A stretch of 37,619 nt of DNA. Origin: SW-9-67-25 sp964623735. Lineage in GTDB: Archaea > Halobacteriota > Halobacteria > Halobacteriales > Haloarculaceae. Below are positions 1 to 8,071 of the stretch, in pieces. The translations under genes were made by a program, and so were the position numbers. The stretch spans positions 1 to 37,619 of the forward strand of contig CAZUVE010000008.1 of assembly GCA_964623735.1 (NCBI GenBank), given 5' to 3'. The notes beneath the pieces are model-generated. The model was not told where the DNA came from and searched no databases. It was given only the letters and a program-made list of their open reading frames with translations. Each line of letters opens with the position of its first letter. Within the stretch, counting starts at the first letter, position 1.

Positions 1-1684
1 GGCCGACCCAGACCGCCAGGGGGACCGACTCCTGCGCGGCCTCAATCCGCTCGACGAGGGGGACCGACTCCTGTGCGGCCTCAACCAGCTCGACAATGGG
101 GCCGTCGCCGCTGGCGCCACCGTCGCTACCCGCTGGCAGCACGACCGACGCGTTGGCGGCGGCCGACTCCAGGTTCGTGCCCGCGCCGTCGAACCGGGCG
201 CGGACACCTGCCGACTCGTCCGCGGCCACCCCGGAGAGAGCCGACCGGGTGACCGTCGCACGGTAGCGGCCCTCGGAATCTGTCCGGACGGTCCTTGCAG
301 TCCCGCCGAGGTCGACGACGATGTCCTGTGACGGGACCGGCTTCGCGCCGTCGTCGCCGGCCGTCAACCGCCCGGTAACGACGACGGTATTGCCGTCAGG
401 GCTGGCGTCCACGGTCAGCGCGGTCGACGTCTCGCGAACCGCAAGCGTCGTCGTCGCGGTCACCGGCGCGATCGCCCGGCCCGACACCCCGAGGGTCGTT
501 CGGACCGTCACGTCTCCGGGTGGGACCGTCGCGTCGAGGCTGGTGCCGGTCACTGCCCGGCCGCGGTCGTCGGTCGTGGCCTCCCCGACTGGCTGGCCCG
601 CGAGCGTCGTCACAACCGGGACATCCGGAACGGCGGTGCCGTTCGCCACCAGCACGGCGTCGGCAGAGAACGCGTCGCGGTAGCCCACCCGGTCTGGAGC
701 GACGGTCGTCCTGAGCGCGGGTTCGACCTGCCGGACGCGCAGTGACAGGCGCGTCCCGGAGCCGTTGTACTGTGCGGTCGACCGGGGCACGTACCGCACC
801 GGCACGGTCGTCGCGTTCGCCGCGATCAACACCGGCCGGTAGGTCACCCGGAACGTCCCGTCCGGTGCGGTCGTGGTCCGGTGGGTCGATGGGCCGATCC
901 GGAGGCGGATCGTCCGGTTCGTGACGGCCGTGCCGTTGGCCAGGCGCAACCGGCCCCGGAGTTCGGCCGGCGAGGTGAACGACGCGACACTCCGGTTCGT
1001 CCGGACCGACAGCCGGGTGTCGACGAACGTCTCGACCCGGACCTCTTCGGCCGTCTCCTCGAGTTCGCGCGTGACGTTGCGCACCCGGCGCCGGATGTTG
1101 GAGGTGTCGGTGCCGGTCTCGTTTTCGATCGTCCCGAGCGCCCGTCGTGCGCCGGTACCCTGCTGGCCCGCCTCCTGCGCGAGCCGGGTCAACTGGCGTG
1201 CGTGTCGCCGGGTTGCGGCCGTGTCCCTCCGGTCGCGGGCCTCCTGGTAGTCCTCGTAGGTGTCGTCGAACTCTCTCGCGGTCGAGGTCAGGTTGCGCTG
1301 GCGGTTCCGTGCACGCTCGAAGGCCTGCGGGGTCTCCTCGGAGACGCCGCCGGTCTCCCCGGCCACGTGGGCGTACTGACCCAGCCGTCGCTGGAAGTCG
1401 TCGCCGAGGAGCCGGTCTGCGGCCTCGTACTGGTCTTCGGAGAGCCGCAGCGAGTTCTCGCGGAGCCGGTCGGCGAGCCGCGTGTTGAGCCACCCCCCGA
1501 CACGGTCGAGATCACCCCGTTCTCCGACAGTCTCGGGGTCCTCGTGTACCGTGATATTCGTCTCGTTCGTGGACTGGGCGAGCGCCTCCGTCGTTGCGAC
1601 GCCCGCCGCGCCGACCGTGGCGAGCACGATGACTGTGCCGAGGACCGCGGCGAGTCCGGCGGCCGTCGCGACGGAGCGAGTCAC
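1..1684 (-). CDS. Secreted or membrane-anchored beta-sandwich protein, N-terminal part (truncated by the window edge)
   Basis: The reading frame stays open from a GTG at 1684 to the left edge (at least 561 codons), so the C-terminus is missing. Residues about 5-30 form a hydrophobic signal or anchor segment. A charged, probably coiled-coil stretch follows (about 50-200), then Thr/Val-rich segments that read like carboxypeptidase-regulatory or Ig-type beta domains (for example TTDDRGRAV and RTDSEGRY). I chose the GTG at 1684 because a TATA-like TTTTTA lies about 27 bp upstream; an in-frame GTG at 1705 is too close to it. Divergent placement next to a DUF58 gene matches haloarchaeal loci where a DUF4129 or transglutaminase-type protein accompanies DUF58 and MoxR, but the diagnostic C-terminal domain is outside the window. 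The family assignment is therefore inference. Confidence 0.75.
   Translation of the reverse strand, partial: MTRSVATAAGLAAVLGTVIVLATVGAAGVATTEALAQSTNETNITVHEDPETVGERGDLDRVGGWLNTRLADRLRENSLRLSEDQYEAADRLLGDDFQRRLGQYAHVAGETGGVSEETPQAFERARNRQRNLTSTAREFDDTYEDYQEARDRRDTAATRRHARQLTRLAQEAGQQGTGARRALGTIENETGTDTSNIRRRVRNVTRELEETAEEVRVETFVDTRLSVRTNRSVASFTSPAELRGRLRLANGTAVTNRTIRLRIGPSTHRTTTAPDGTFRVTYRPVLIAANATTVPVRYVPRSTAQYNGSGTRLSLRVRQVEPALRTTVAPDRVGYRDAFSADAVLVANGTAVPDVPVVTTLAGQPVGEATTDDRGRAVTGTSLDATVPPGDVTVRTTLGVSGRAIAPVTATTTLAVRETSTALTVDASPDGNTVVVTGRLTAGDDGAKPVPSQDIVVDLGGTARTVRTDSEGRYRATVTRSALSGVAADESAGVRARFDGAGTNLESAAANASVVLPAGSDGGASGDGPIVELVEAAQESVPLVERIEAAQESVPLAVWVG
19..97 (-). repeat. 39-bp tandem repeat, two copies, inside the partial gene
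   Basis: Two adjacent near-identical 39-bp units start at 19 and 58. They keep the frame and encode a 13-residue repeat (EAAQESVPLVERI-like), probably an amphipathic linker before the missing C-terminal domain. Confidence 0.7.
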
Positions 1685-1790
1685 ACTGTGACTCTCGCCG
1701 AGCACGGATAAAAATCCCTCTCTCCGCCCCACGCCGGCCGCGGCCCCTGGAACCAGAAATTTCAAACCCTCGCCGGCAGAGATACGGGCA
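1685..1790. promoter_or_regulatory. Divergent promoter region
   Basis: This short gap separates the minus-strand secreted protein from the plus-strand DUF58 operon. A TATA-like TAAAAATC (1709-1716) serves the minus gene, and the AT-rich AGAAATTTCAAA (about 1754-1765) sits about 30 bp before the ATG at 1791. Both spacings fit leaderless transcripts. Confidence 0.55.
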
Positions 1791-3233
1791 ATGCGAGTCA
1801 CCCGACGGTTCCGGACGGTCGCGGGCCTCGGGCTCGTCCTCGCCGGGTGGGGGCTGGTTACCGGCGCGCCCAGCCTGCTGGTGGGGGCCGGCGCAATCGG
1901 CGCCTGGCTGGTTGTCGCGCAGGTGTCGTTTCTGTCGGCCATCGACCGGACTCTGCCCGGGTTGGACGTCGCCCTCCGGCCCGAGACCGAGCGGGTGACT
2001 GCCGAGGAGACGACCGGGGCGACGCTGTCGGTCTCGTCAGACACGACACGGGGGGTCTCGCTCCGGGTGACGGCGACCCTTCCGGTCGGGGTCGAGGGGA
2101 CGATCGAGCCTCTGACTGTCGAGGCCGCGACGGGGGAACGCCGTACTGCTGCCCTCCGCTGGCCGGTCGCCGGCGAGTTCGCGTTCGACACCCCGGAGGT
2201 GACGTTTCTCGACCGGTTCGGGCTGTTCACGCAGACAATCGCACACGGCGAGAGCCCGACGGTCGTGGTCGAACCCCGGGCGCCGCGTGAGATCCACGTC
2301 GGGAGGGCCGGCGACACTGTCGCGGCAGGCTTCGGGGACCACCGGACGGACCAGACCGGCAGCGGCGTGCGGCCGGCCGAGGTCCGGGAGTACGTCCCCG
2401 GCGACGCGATCAGGCAGATCGACTGGAAGGCGACCGCCCGGCTGGCCGACACCCACGTCAGGGAGTTCGAAGTCGAGACGGACCGCGAGACGAAGCTGTT
2501 CGTCGACCACCGTCGGTCGATGGGTGTGGGCCCCGAGGGCGAGCGTAAACTCGATTACGCCCGCCAGGTGGCGCTCGCGATTCTCGCCGGCGCACGGAGT
2601 CCCGACGAGCCCATCGGGTGTTACACTGTGGGCGACGAGGGTCTCACCGCCACGTTCGAACCGGACACCACCCACGACCACGCGAACGCCATCCGTCGCG
2701 CGCTGCTCTCGCTGGCCCCCACGACCCCGGCCGACGCCACTGCCGGCCCGGGCACGGGCACGTTCTCCCCTGCCGTTGCCCGCCGCCGCGCAGGGCGTCT
2801 CGCGGATACCGACGCCGAGTCGGCGTTCGCGGCGATTCTGCGGCCGTATCTCGCGGACCAGACGCAGTACGTCCGGCGGGTGCAGGCGCGGCCGCTGTTC
2901 GACGCGGTGACCACGTTCGGTGCCGGCCGCCGGCAGACTGCGTGGGCGGTCCTCGTCACGGACGACACCGACAGGGCGGAACTCCGCGAGACGGTCAGGC
3001 TGGCCCGCCGGCTGAACACGACCATCTCGGTGTACCTGACGCCGACAGTCCTGTTCGAGGAGGGCGCCCTGACCGACCTCGAGGCGGCGTACGACCGCTA
3101 CGTCGCCTTCGAGTCGTTCCGCCACGAACTCGATACGCTGGCCGGCGTCGCCGCGCTCGAGGTCGGCCCGGCCGACCGGTTGAGCGCGATTCTCGACGCC
3201 GGCCGGGCCGACACCCGTGGGGTGGAAGTGTGA
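1791..3233 (+). CDS. DUF58 domain protein
   Basis: 480 aa. Two N-terminal hydrophobic segments (about residues 10-50) precede an extracytoplasmic beta-rich stretch and the DUF58 hallmark EVREYVPGD ... RQIDWKATAR (about residues 197-217), followed by a vWA-like fold. DUF58 proteins are typical partners of MoxR AAA+ ATPases and are thought to act as adaptors in assembly or maturation of membrane or secreted complexes. The ATG is placed by an AT-rich box about 30 bp upstream. The stop overlaps the next start by 4 nt (GTGA), indicating translational coupling. The MoxR partner lies at 8072-9073 on the other strand, unlike loci where the two are adjacent. Confidence 0.93.
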   Translation: MRVTRRFRTVAGLGLVLAGWGLVTGAPSLLVGAGAIGAWLVVAQVSFLSAIDRTLPGLDVALRPETERVTAEETTGATLSVSSDTTRGVSLRVTATLPVGVEGTIEPLTVEAATGERRTAALRWPVAGEFAFDTPEVTFLDRFGLFTQTIAHGESPTVVVEPRAPREIHVGRAGDTVAAGFGDHRTDQTGSGVRPAEVREYVPGDAIRQIDWKATARLADTHVREFEVETDRETKLFVDHRRSMGVGPEGERKLDYARQVALAILAGARSPDEPIGCYTVGDEGLTATFEPDTTHDHANAIRRALLSLAPTTPADATAGPGTGTFSPAVARRRAGRLADTDAESAFAAILRPYLADQTQYVRRVQARPLFDAVTTFGAGRRQTAWAVLVTDDTDRAELRETVRLARRLNTTISVYLTPTVLFEEGALTDLEAAYDRYVAFESFRHELDTLAGVAALEVGPADRLSAILDAGRADTRGVEV

Positions 3234-3709
3234 CCGACACTCTCCACGCGACGCTCGCGACGCCCGGCTGGGAACGGGATCCCGGAGCCTGGGAGGGGGT
3301 CGTTCTGTCCGGTGCGGCCGTCGTCTTCTGGCTGTTCGGCGGCCTGCCCGGGGCGGCGCTCGCACTCGCTGTCGGGTCGACCGCAGTTTTCCTGCCGTCG
3401 GTTGCCGTCTTCGCGCTCGCACAGGTCGCGCTAGCCGTCGTCCTCCCGGAGACTCCTGCGCCCGGGACGATCCTCCTCGGCGAACTGCCGCTCCTGGGGG
3501 TGCTGGCGCCGGCCATCGACCGGCACGTGTCCCGTCGGCGCCTCGGCGTTGCGGGCCTGCTCGGCGGAGCCATCGTTGGACTCGCCGTCGCCGCCGCGGT
3601 ACTCGCCCCGCGCCCGTGGGTCGCCGCGCTCGTCGTCTTCGGCGCGGTCGCCCTGTGCCTGTACGGCACTCACCGATACGCAGTGGTCCGGTACACGATC
3701 GATGAGTGA
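3230..3709 (+). CDS. Small polytopic membrane protein of the DUF58 operon
   Basis: 159 aa starting at the GTG that overlaps the DUF58 stop codon (GTGA). The sequence is mostly hydrophobic with about five predicted membrane segments (residues about 20-60, 65-95 and 105-150), separated by a short basic loop (DRHVSRRRLG). Upstream sequence open in the same frame is antisense-like Arg/Pro-rich translation within the DUF58 gene, so I do not extend the start. I recognise no enzymatic motif. Position suggests a membrane component of the MoxR/DUF58 system; haloarchaeal loci of this type often carry a small DUF-class membrane protein here. It overlaps the following gene by 8 nt. Confidence 0.8.
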   Translation: MTDTLHATLATPGWERDPGAWEGVVLSGAAVVFWLFGGLPGAALALAVGSTAVFLPSVAVFALAQVALAVVLPETPAPGTILLGELPLLGVLAPAIDRHVSRRRLGVAGLLGGAIVGLAVAAAVLAPRPWVAALVVFGAVALCLYGTHRYAVVRYTIDE

Positions 3710-4646
3710 CGCCAACCCGGATTTGCCCGGCGACGAGTCCCCGGATGGAGCGACTGGCACGGACACGACGGCCGGCGAGGGCGCCGACGAGGGGACCGGG
3801 ACCGGGAACGAGGAGTCCGGCCACGGCCGGGACAGGGCGGACCTGCTCGCGGAAGTCGAGTTGCTCAGAGAGGAGAACCGGCGGCTCCGCGAGTCGTACG
3901 TCCGGGCAAAACGCTCCCAGAACCGGCGGGTTGCGGCCGGGTTCGTCGTGATCGGGCTGGCGGCGACGGCCGGGGCCGCCGTCTTCCCGACCGCCAGGAC
4001 TGTCCTGCTCGCGCTGGGCGCGACGGGGCTGTTCAGCGGTCTCTTGAGCTACTACCTCACCCCGGAGCGGTTCGTGGCCGCCGGCGTCGGCGCGGGTGTA
4101 TACGCGACGCTGGCGGCCAACCTCGCGGCCGTCGCGACCGAACTGGGGCTGGCCGACAAGCACGTCTACGTTCCTGTCGGGACGGCCCGCGCCCGCGTGA
4201 AACTGTTCGTTCCCCACCACGAGTCGTACACGCTCCCCGACGACGAGGCGTTGCAATCGGTCTTCGTCGTCACCGGCGACCCCGACGAGCGCGGCGTCGC
4301 GTTCGACCCGGCAGGCGACGGGCTGTTCGAGGAGTTCGAACGTGCGCTGGACGGCCCCCTCGCCGGGACGGTACCCGACCTGACCGGTCAGATCCGGGAC
4401 GGGATCGTCGAGCAGTTCGAGATCGCCGGGGAGGTTGCGTTCGACAGCGACGCGGGCGGCCGTGTGACTGCCGAGATCCGGGGCGACGTCTACGGTGACG
4501 TGAGCCGGTTCGACCACCCCGTCCGGTCGTTCGTCGCCGTGGGGCTCGCCCGCGGGCTGGACAGTCCGGTCCGGATCGCACACGCCGACGACACGACCGT
4601 TACCTTCCGGATCGGTGCGCAGGACGGAACGGGCTCGGGGGAGTAG
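3702..4646 (+). CDS. Coiled-coil membrane protein of the DUF58 operon (unknown function)
   Basis: 314 aa from the ATG at 3702, which overlaps the preceding stop region by 8 nt. The first 45 residues are acidic and low in complexity. A short coiled coil follows (DLLAEVELLREENRRLRESYVRAKR, in part), then two or three hydrophobic helices (about residues 75-150) and a soluble alpha/beta C-terminal part of about 160 residues without catalytic motifs that I recognise. The sequence upstream of 3702 in this frame is Ser/Pro/Arg-rich, as expected of an out-of-frame reading of the previous gene. It is the third gene of a tightly coupled operon with DUF58, so a role in the same membrane complex is likely but inferred. 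Confidence 0.85.
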   Translation: MSDANPDLPGDESPDGATGTDTTAGEGADEGTGTGNEESGHGRDRADLLAEVELLREENRRLRESYVRAKRSQNRRVAAGFVVIGLAATAGAAVFPTARTVLLALGATGLFSGLLSYYLTPERFVAAGVGAGVYATLAANLAAVATELGLADKHVYVPVGTARARVKLFVPHHESYTLPDDEALQSVFVVTGDPDERGVAFDPAGDGLFEEFERALDGPLAGTVPDLTGQIRDGIVEQFEIAGEVAFDSDAGGRVTAEIRGDVYGDVSRFDHPVRSFVAVGLARGLDSPVRIAHADDTTVTFRIGAQDGTGSGE

Positions 4647-4755
4647 TGCGACTCCCCGTAGCCCCCGTGTACCGGGTCGGGACACACCGGACCCCGTCTC
4701 GTAACAGCCGACAGCACGGAAGGGCGTCCCGGGCAGCGACGACGTCGTCCGGCGA

Positions 4756-4776
4756 CCGGGAAAATTTAATTCCCGG
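4756..4776. promoter_or_regulatory. TATA box enclosed by a perfect palindrome
   Basis: Perfect 7-bp arms CCGGGAA and TTCCCGG flank AATTTAA. The AT-rich centre is a plausible TATA box about 40 bp before the ATG at 4806, so a protein bound to the arms would compete with TBP. Operator function is inferred. Confidence 0.5.
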
Positions 4777-4805
4777 GAGCGAACAGTATCAATCCGGCGT
4801 GTGAC

Positions 4806-5000
4806 ATGTTCGGGTGTCAAAACTGTGGGGGAGAGGACCTGAGCGCGATACCCAGGTCACGCTGTGAGAACTGTGACAGCGTCGTGTGTAGCCACTGCCT
4901 GAACAACGAACTGGAACCCGAGGGAGGAGCATACCTCCGGCGGATACAGAGACGGCGACACGACTGTCCCTTCTGCGACGAGTACCGCCACTTCCGGTGA
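4806..5000 (+). CDS. Tiny zinc-finger protein with four CxxC knuckles
   Basis: 64 aa containing CQNC, CENC, CSHC and CPFC motifs, eight cysteines in all. The spacing allows two zinc sites built from paired knuckles, and the C-terminal half is basic (RRIQRRRHDCPFC). Haloarchaea encode many such micro-proteins (CPxCG-type zinc fingers) involved in regulation; the specific role here is unknown. The high cysteine density in a short frame and a promoter-like element upstream support a real gene. It stands alone between the DUF58 operon and an intergenic stretch. Confidence 0.8.
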   Translation: MFGCQNCGGEDLSAIPRSRCENCDSVVCSHCLNNELEPEGGAYLRRIQRRRHDCPFCDEYRHFR

Positions 5001-5140
5001 GCACTCTGCCGCTGTATCCACGGCGGGACGCGTCTACTCGCAAATCCGCAAGCGCTCGCCTGAACCGCCGTCGAGTACCCGCGTTCCTTTCGCAGGCCGA
5101 GTTCGGGCCCCGGCGCCAATCGTGACTACGCGTGACTCAC

Positions 5141-5189
5141 GGTGATTGCTGTAACTGTGTACCGCGCACGACGAACGACGCCAGTCACA
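5141..5189. repeat. Palindromic element family A, left half only
   Basis: GTGATTGCTGTAACTGTG followed by TACCG and a CGCACGACG core matches the left arm of family A. The right arm is reduced to a short GCCAGTCAC remnant. It lies in the 312-bp gap 5001-5312, in which I see nothing else. Confidence 0.6.
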
Positions 5190-5312
5190 CCTCGATAGCT
5201 GTCCGTCCGCGACGGGCACCCGTGGCGAGGCCGGTCCGCGCCCGTCCCGGTACGGGACTCGCCCCGGAAGCACTCTCTCGCCGTTTCTATGGACTGTCCC
5301 CGTCGGGGCCAT

Positions 5313-5975
5313 CTACAGTTCGTACCTCTTGAGTTGATTGTACGTCGGCGGGTGGCCGCCGACCTCGTAGGCCACCAGCGCGACTTCTTCGATTGGAACT
5401 GTCGGGAGTTGCAACTCCCGGTTGGCCTCGAGGAACTCGACGAGCGCCCCGAAGTCCCTGTCGTTGCCGAAGTAGCCAAACGTCAGGTGCGGTATGAACT
5501 TCTCGTCGTCGCGGTCGAGCGTCGCTATTCCGCCGTGGTCGCATATTCTCCGGTTCAGCCCGGTCAGCCGTCCGCCGTCGGCTACCTCCCCGTACACGAC
5601 ATCCGGAAAGAGGTTCAGGCGGGGGAGTTCGACGTCGAACGGTTCGTACCTGGATACTACGTTCGACACGACCCTGTCTACGCGGTTGACGGCCGGGGAC
5701 GGATTCTCGATTCCGGTTGTCGACGGCTCGACCTCGGTGTCGAACAGTTTGGCCGTGATGTGCAGCACGCTGGACGGCAAGGGGTCGAAACACTCGAACT
5801 GGTCGAGCGCGTCACAGATTCGCTCGCACGCCGAGAGGACGTCGGGGTCGGTGACTTCAGCGAGCAGGACGAGCCGGTATCCGTCCACTCTCTCGTCCGT
5901 GTCGGTGAACGGGGTGATGTCGTGGCGCTGCTTCCAGAACTCTGTCGCGTCCGACGCCATCCTTTCATCGTGCAT
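5313..5975 (-). CDS. 2H phosphoesterase / 2'-5' RNA ligase-like protein
   Basis: 220 aa from the ATG at 5975 (an alternative in-frame ATG at 5960 is equally possible). Two HxT signatures, LHITAKLF (H72/T74) and PHLTFGYF (H163/T165), are spaced as in the 2H superfamily. Members cleave or form 2',5'- or cyclic-phosphate bonds in RNA or nucleotides (LigT/ThpR, CPDase, tRNA-splicing related). The frame stays open further upstream to 6302, but that extension is Arg/Pro-rich and lies over degenerate intergenic DNA, so I exclude it. No clear TATA box is visible. Substrate is unknown; the haloarchaeal copy could act in RNA repair or nucleotide metabolism. Confidence 0.85.
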   Translation of the reverse strand: MHDERMASDATEFWKQRHDITPFTDTDERVDGYRLVLLAEVTDPDVLSACERICDALDQFECFDPLPSSVLHITAKLFDTEVEPSTTGIENPSPAVNRVDRVVSNVVSRYEPFDVELPRLNLFPDVVYGEVADGGRLTGLNRRICDHGGIATLDRDDEKFIPHLTFGYFGNDRDFGALVEFLEANRELQLPTVPIEEVALVAYEVGGHPPTYNQLKRYEL

Positions 5976-6528
5976 AGCCACCTGACCCCGGGCAGAGCGG
6001 CTCGCCCACTGTGTTACCCGCCGGCACCCCCCGAGTTCGTGACACTGACGGTCCCCGGAGTCCCCGTGTTCGAACGCATTCTCGCGGCCGTTCTCTCTGC
6101 CGGGAGTCACCGTCGCCGGGCCCGCCGCCCGGTTCCCGTCTGGATCCCCCGTCCCGACGGACGCACGCCCTGGTGCGTTCAGCCGCAACCGGTTCGGCCG
6201 AGGTGGCGGGGTACAGACTCGGCCCGCGAACCGACCGACCGTTCCTCCTGTCGGGACTGACACTCTCCACGACGTATCCGAGTCTGTCGACGGTCCCTCC
6301 AACCGTCGCGGGTTTGAGCTTCACGGCTTGGTCTTGTTCTTTGTTAGGTTGGAGCCTGATATACTTGCCTCCGGCCCGGACCGACGGACGCCCTGTCGAC
6401 ACCCCGGGGTGGGGCACATCGTCACGTCAGTATAGCCGACAGTAGCAGTACACCCGAAGTGGCCCCGCTGTGCTGTGGGTCGCGTGAGTATCAAAAGGTC
6501 TTTGCCAGGTTTCCGATAACTACTGCCT
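5976..6528. other. Intergenic stretch with a family B palindrome and no convincing gene
   Basis: No reading frame here has good coding character. A locally less GC-rich run at about 6310-6365 (minus-strand translation KYIRLQPNKEQDQAVKLKPATV) could be a gene remnant. The right part holds family B element 6357-6446. The YIP1 gene promoter (ATCAAAAGG at about 6489 and CGATAACT at about 6513) is just before 6529. Confidence 0.5.
6357..6446. repeat. Palindromic element family B (degenerate left arm)
   Basis: The centre is the perfect palindrome CACCCCGGGGTG (6400-6411), and the right arm is TATAGCCGACAGTA. The left arm is recognisable only as TGATATACT and CCGGC. Confidence 0.6.
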
Positions 6529-7173
6529 GTGTTGACTGCCCTCCGATCGGCCCTCGTCTCCCCCGGATCGTTCTTCCAGCGAGAAGCCGAGGATCCCGGT
6601 CTCCGTGACCCTGTCCTGATCGTGGCCGTCGTCGCAGTGATCGGGGTACTGAGTTCGGTGCCGGTGATGCGGGCCGTCCTCGGGACTGTTCCCGACGCGG
6701 CTGGTCCGTTCGTGCTCGTCGGACTGGTGGTCGGAACGGTCGTCGGCTTCGCGGGGCCGTTCGTGGTCTGGCTCCTGTACTCGCTGCTGTTCTACGGGCT
6801 GTCGGCTCTCTTCGGTGGTGACGGCGAGTTCCGGGACGTGTTCGCGCTCGTCGGGTGGGGCTTTGCGCCCGAGGTGGTCTCGAGCGTTGTCGGTGGCGTC
6901 GTCACTGTGCTCCTCCTCTCGCAGGGCGATTTCTCGACCCCCCAGCAGGCACAGCAGTTCTCGCAACTCGCCCTGAACAGCCCGCTCGGGCTGGTCAACC
7001 GGGGTGTCAATCTGGCGATGACCCTCTGGTCGGCGTGGCTCTGGCTGCACGCCGTTGCCGCGGCCCGGAACCTGTCCCGGCGCGCAGCAGCGGCCACCGT
7101 CGGCGTGGTCGTCCTCGCGGCGGTCGTGCTCGGACTCGTCTCGGCGGTCCTCGCGACCTCGGGTACTGTGTGA
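6529..7173 (+). CDS. YIP1-family polytopic membrane protein
   Basis: 214 aa from a GTG, the first start after an AT-rich element. About five transmembrane segments are visible (residues about 27-50, 60-85, 105-130, 160-180 and 188-208). The N-terminal ALRSALVSPGSFFQREAEDPGLRDP followed by membrane helices is the usual haloarchaeal YIP1 pattern, in which a short amphipathic helix precedes the Yip1 domain. No catalytic motif. Function in archaea is unknown. It converges on the SpoIIM-like gene and may belong with it to the membrane-complex locus. Confidence 0.85.
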   Translation: MLTALRSALVSPGSFFQREAEDPGLRDPVLIVAVVAVIGVLSSVPVMRAVLGTVPDAAGPFVLVGLVVGTVVGFAGPFVVWLLYSLLFYGLSALFGGDGEFRDVFALVGWGFAPEVVSSVVGGVVTVLLLSQGDFSTPQQAQQFSQLALNSPLGLVNRGVNLAMTLWSAWLWLHAVAAARNLSRRAAAATVGVVVLAAVVLGLVSAVLATSGTV

Positions 7174-7247
7174 ACGGCCCGGCGGCACGGACTCGCACGG
7201 ACTGTCACCTGGGTCCCGGTACGACCGCGCTGTCGCGTCTCTTTGTG

Positions 7248-7267
7248 GACTTGTAGCCGACAGCGTC
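7248..7267. repeat. Family B right-arm fragment
   Basis: The motif TTGTAGCCGACAGCGTCA matches the right arm of family B. No partner arm is detectable within 90 bp, so this is a truncated copy just downstream of the SpoIIM-like stop codon. Confidence 0.45.
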
Positions 7268-7277
7268 AGCACACCAG

Positions 7278-7916
7278 CTACCGGCCTGTCCCGATGTCGA
7301 CGAACAACCGTGCGATGTCGACTGTCAGTTCCGCCTCGATCCAGGCCGCCACGGCGATAGCGAGGAGTGCGCCCGCACAGAGACCAGCAGCTTCGATCGC
7401 CTCCTGACGCGTTATCGGGCGCCCGGTCGCGCCGCGCAGGTACAACACCAGTCGCCACGTGACGCGGTAGGCGACACCGCCGACGAGGAAAAACGCCGGG
7501 AGTTCGAGAACTCCGTGCGGGAGGACCAGAGCGAGAACCTGGAGGAGTTCACCGTTGGCCAGACCCAGATAGACGACAGTACCGACGAGCAGGCCGTTGA
7601 AGAACAGACCCACGGCGGAGGTGAGACCGAAGGACAGAGCACCACCGGCGACAACCGCGAGCGCGACGACGTTGTTCGAGAATATCGACCAGACGGTGAT
7701 GGTCTCCGGATACAGAGCGGGACCCCGAAACGCGTCGGCGGCGGCTGCGAGCGCCTGCGGCGACGTGACTGCCATCGCACCCCCGCCGGCGACGACTCCG
7801 GCGAAGAACGTAGCCACCGCGAGGCCGACGTGTGGATAGAGCCAGCGACGCAGCGCCGCACGGAACCGCCACTCCGGGCCGAATCCATCGATCGACGCGA
7901 GCCAGCTTCTGGCCAT
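7278..7916 (-). CDS. SpoIIM-family (DUF95) membrane protein
   Basis: 212 aa from the ATG at 7916. Five or six membrane segments are visible. The conserved block LPHGVLELPAF (about residues 135-145) is the signature of the stage II sporulation protein M family. The start at MARSWLASIDGFG is preferred because the longer frame upstream is poor in coding character. In bacteria SpoIIM proteins are encoded beside MoxR, DUF58, DUF4350, DUF4129 and RDD proteins, and this window has SpoIIM, MoxR, DUF58 and DUF4350 within 10 kb. That supports membership in one membrane-associated system. A palindrome lies just upstream of the start. Confidence 0.88.
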   Translation of the reverse strand: MARSWLASIDGFGPEWRFRAALRRWLYPHVGLAVATFFAGVVAGGGAMAVTSPQALAAAADAFRGPALYPETITVWSIFSNNVVALAVVAGGALSFGLTSAVGLFFNGLLVGTVVYLGLANGELLQVLALVLPHGVLELPAFFLVGGVAYRVTWRLVLYLRGATGRPITRQEAIEAAGLCAGALLAIAVAAWIEAELTVDIARLFVDIGTGR

Positions 7917-7920
7917 GCCT

Positions 7921-7954
7921 GCACAAGGGTCCGACCGGGTGATGGTCCTTGTGC
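7921..7954. promoter_or_regulatory. Inverted repeat at the SpoIIM-like start
   Basis: Perfect 8-bp arms GCACAAGG and CCTTGTGC are separated by 18 bp. The near arm ends 4 bp before the start codon at 7916. The position fits a repressor site or an mRNA hairpin occluding translation initiation; neither is proven. Confidence 0.5.
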
Positions 7955-8071
7955 TATCCCCGCGCCCCAGGCGCGATTTCGGGTGTGAGCGTCTCCCCTG
8001 GCTGGCGGGAGCCGCGCCGGAGCCAGTGGTCCCGCACGGTGGACAGCCCGACGCTCCGTGCGCGAGGGCGG

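Noticed and set aside
4700..4718. GTAACAGCCGACAGCA as a family B right arm
   Set aside because: A single arm with no core or left partner; chance or a very old remnant.
2037..4820. A 927-codon open frame on the minus strand
   Set aside because: It is antisense to the whole DUF58 operon, Arg/Gly-rich, and lacks any domain; GC-rich DNA leaves such frames open.
5960..6302. Extension of the 2H phosphoesterase to 6302
   Set aside because: The extra 109 residues are Pro/Arg/Gly-rich and overlie non-coding DNA next to a repeat; the domain starts after 5975.
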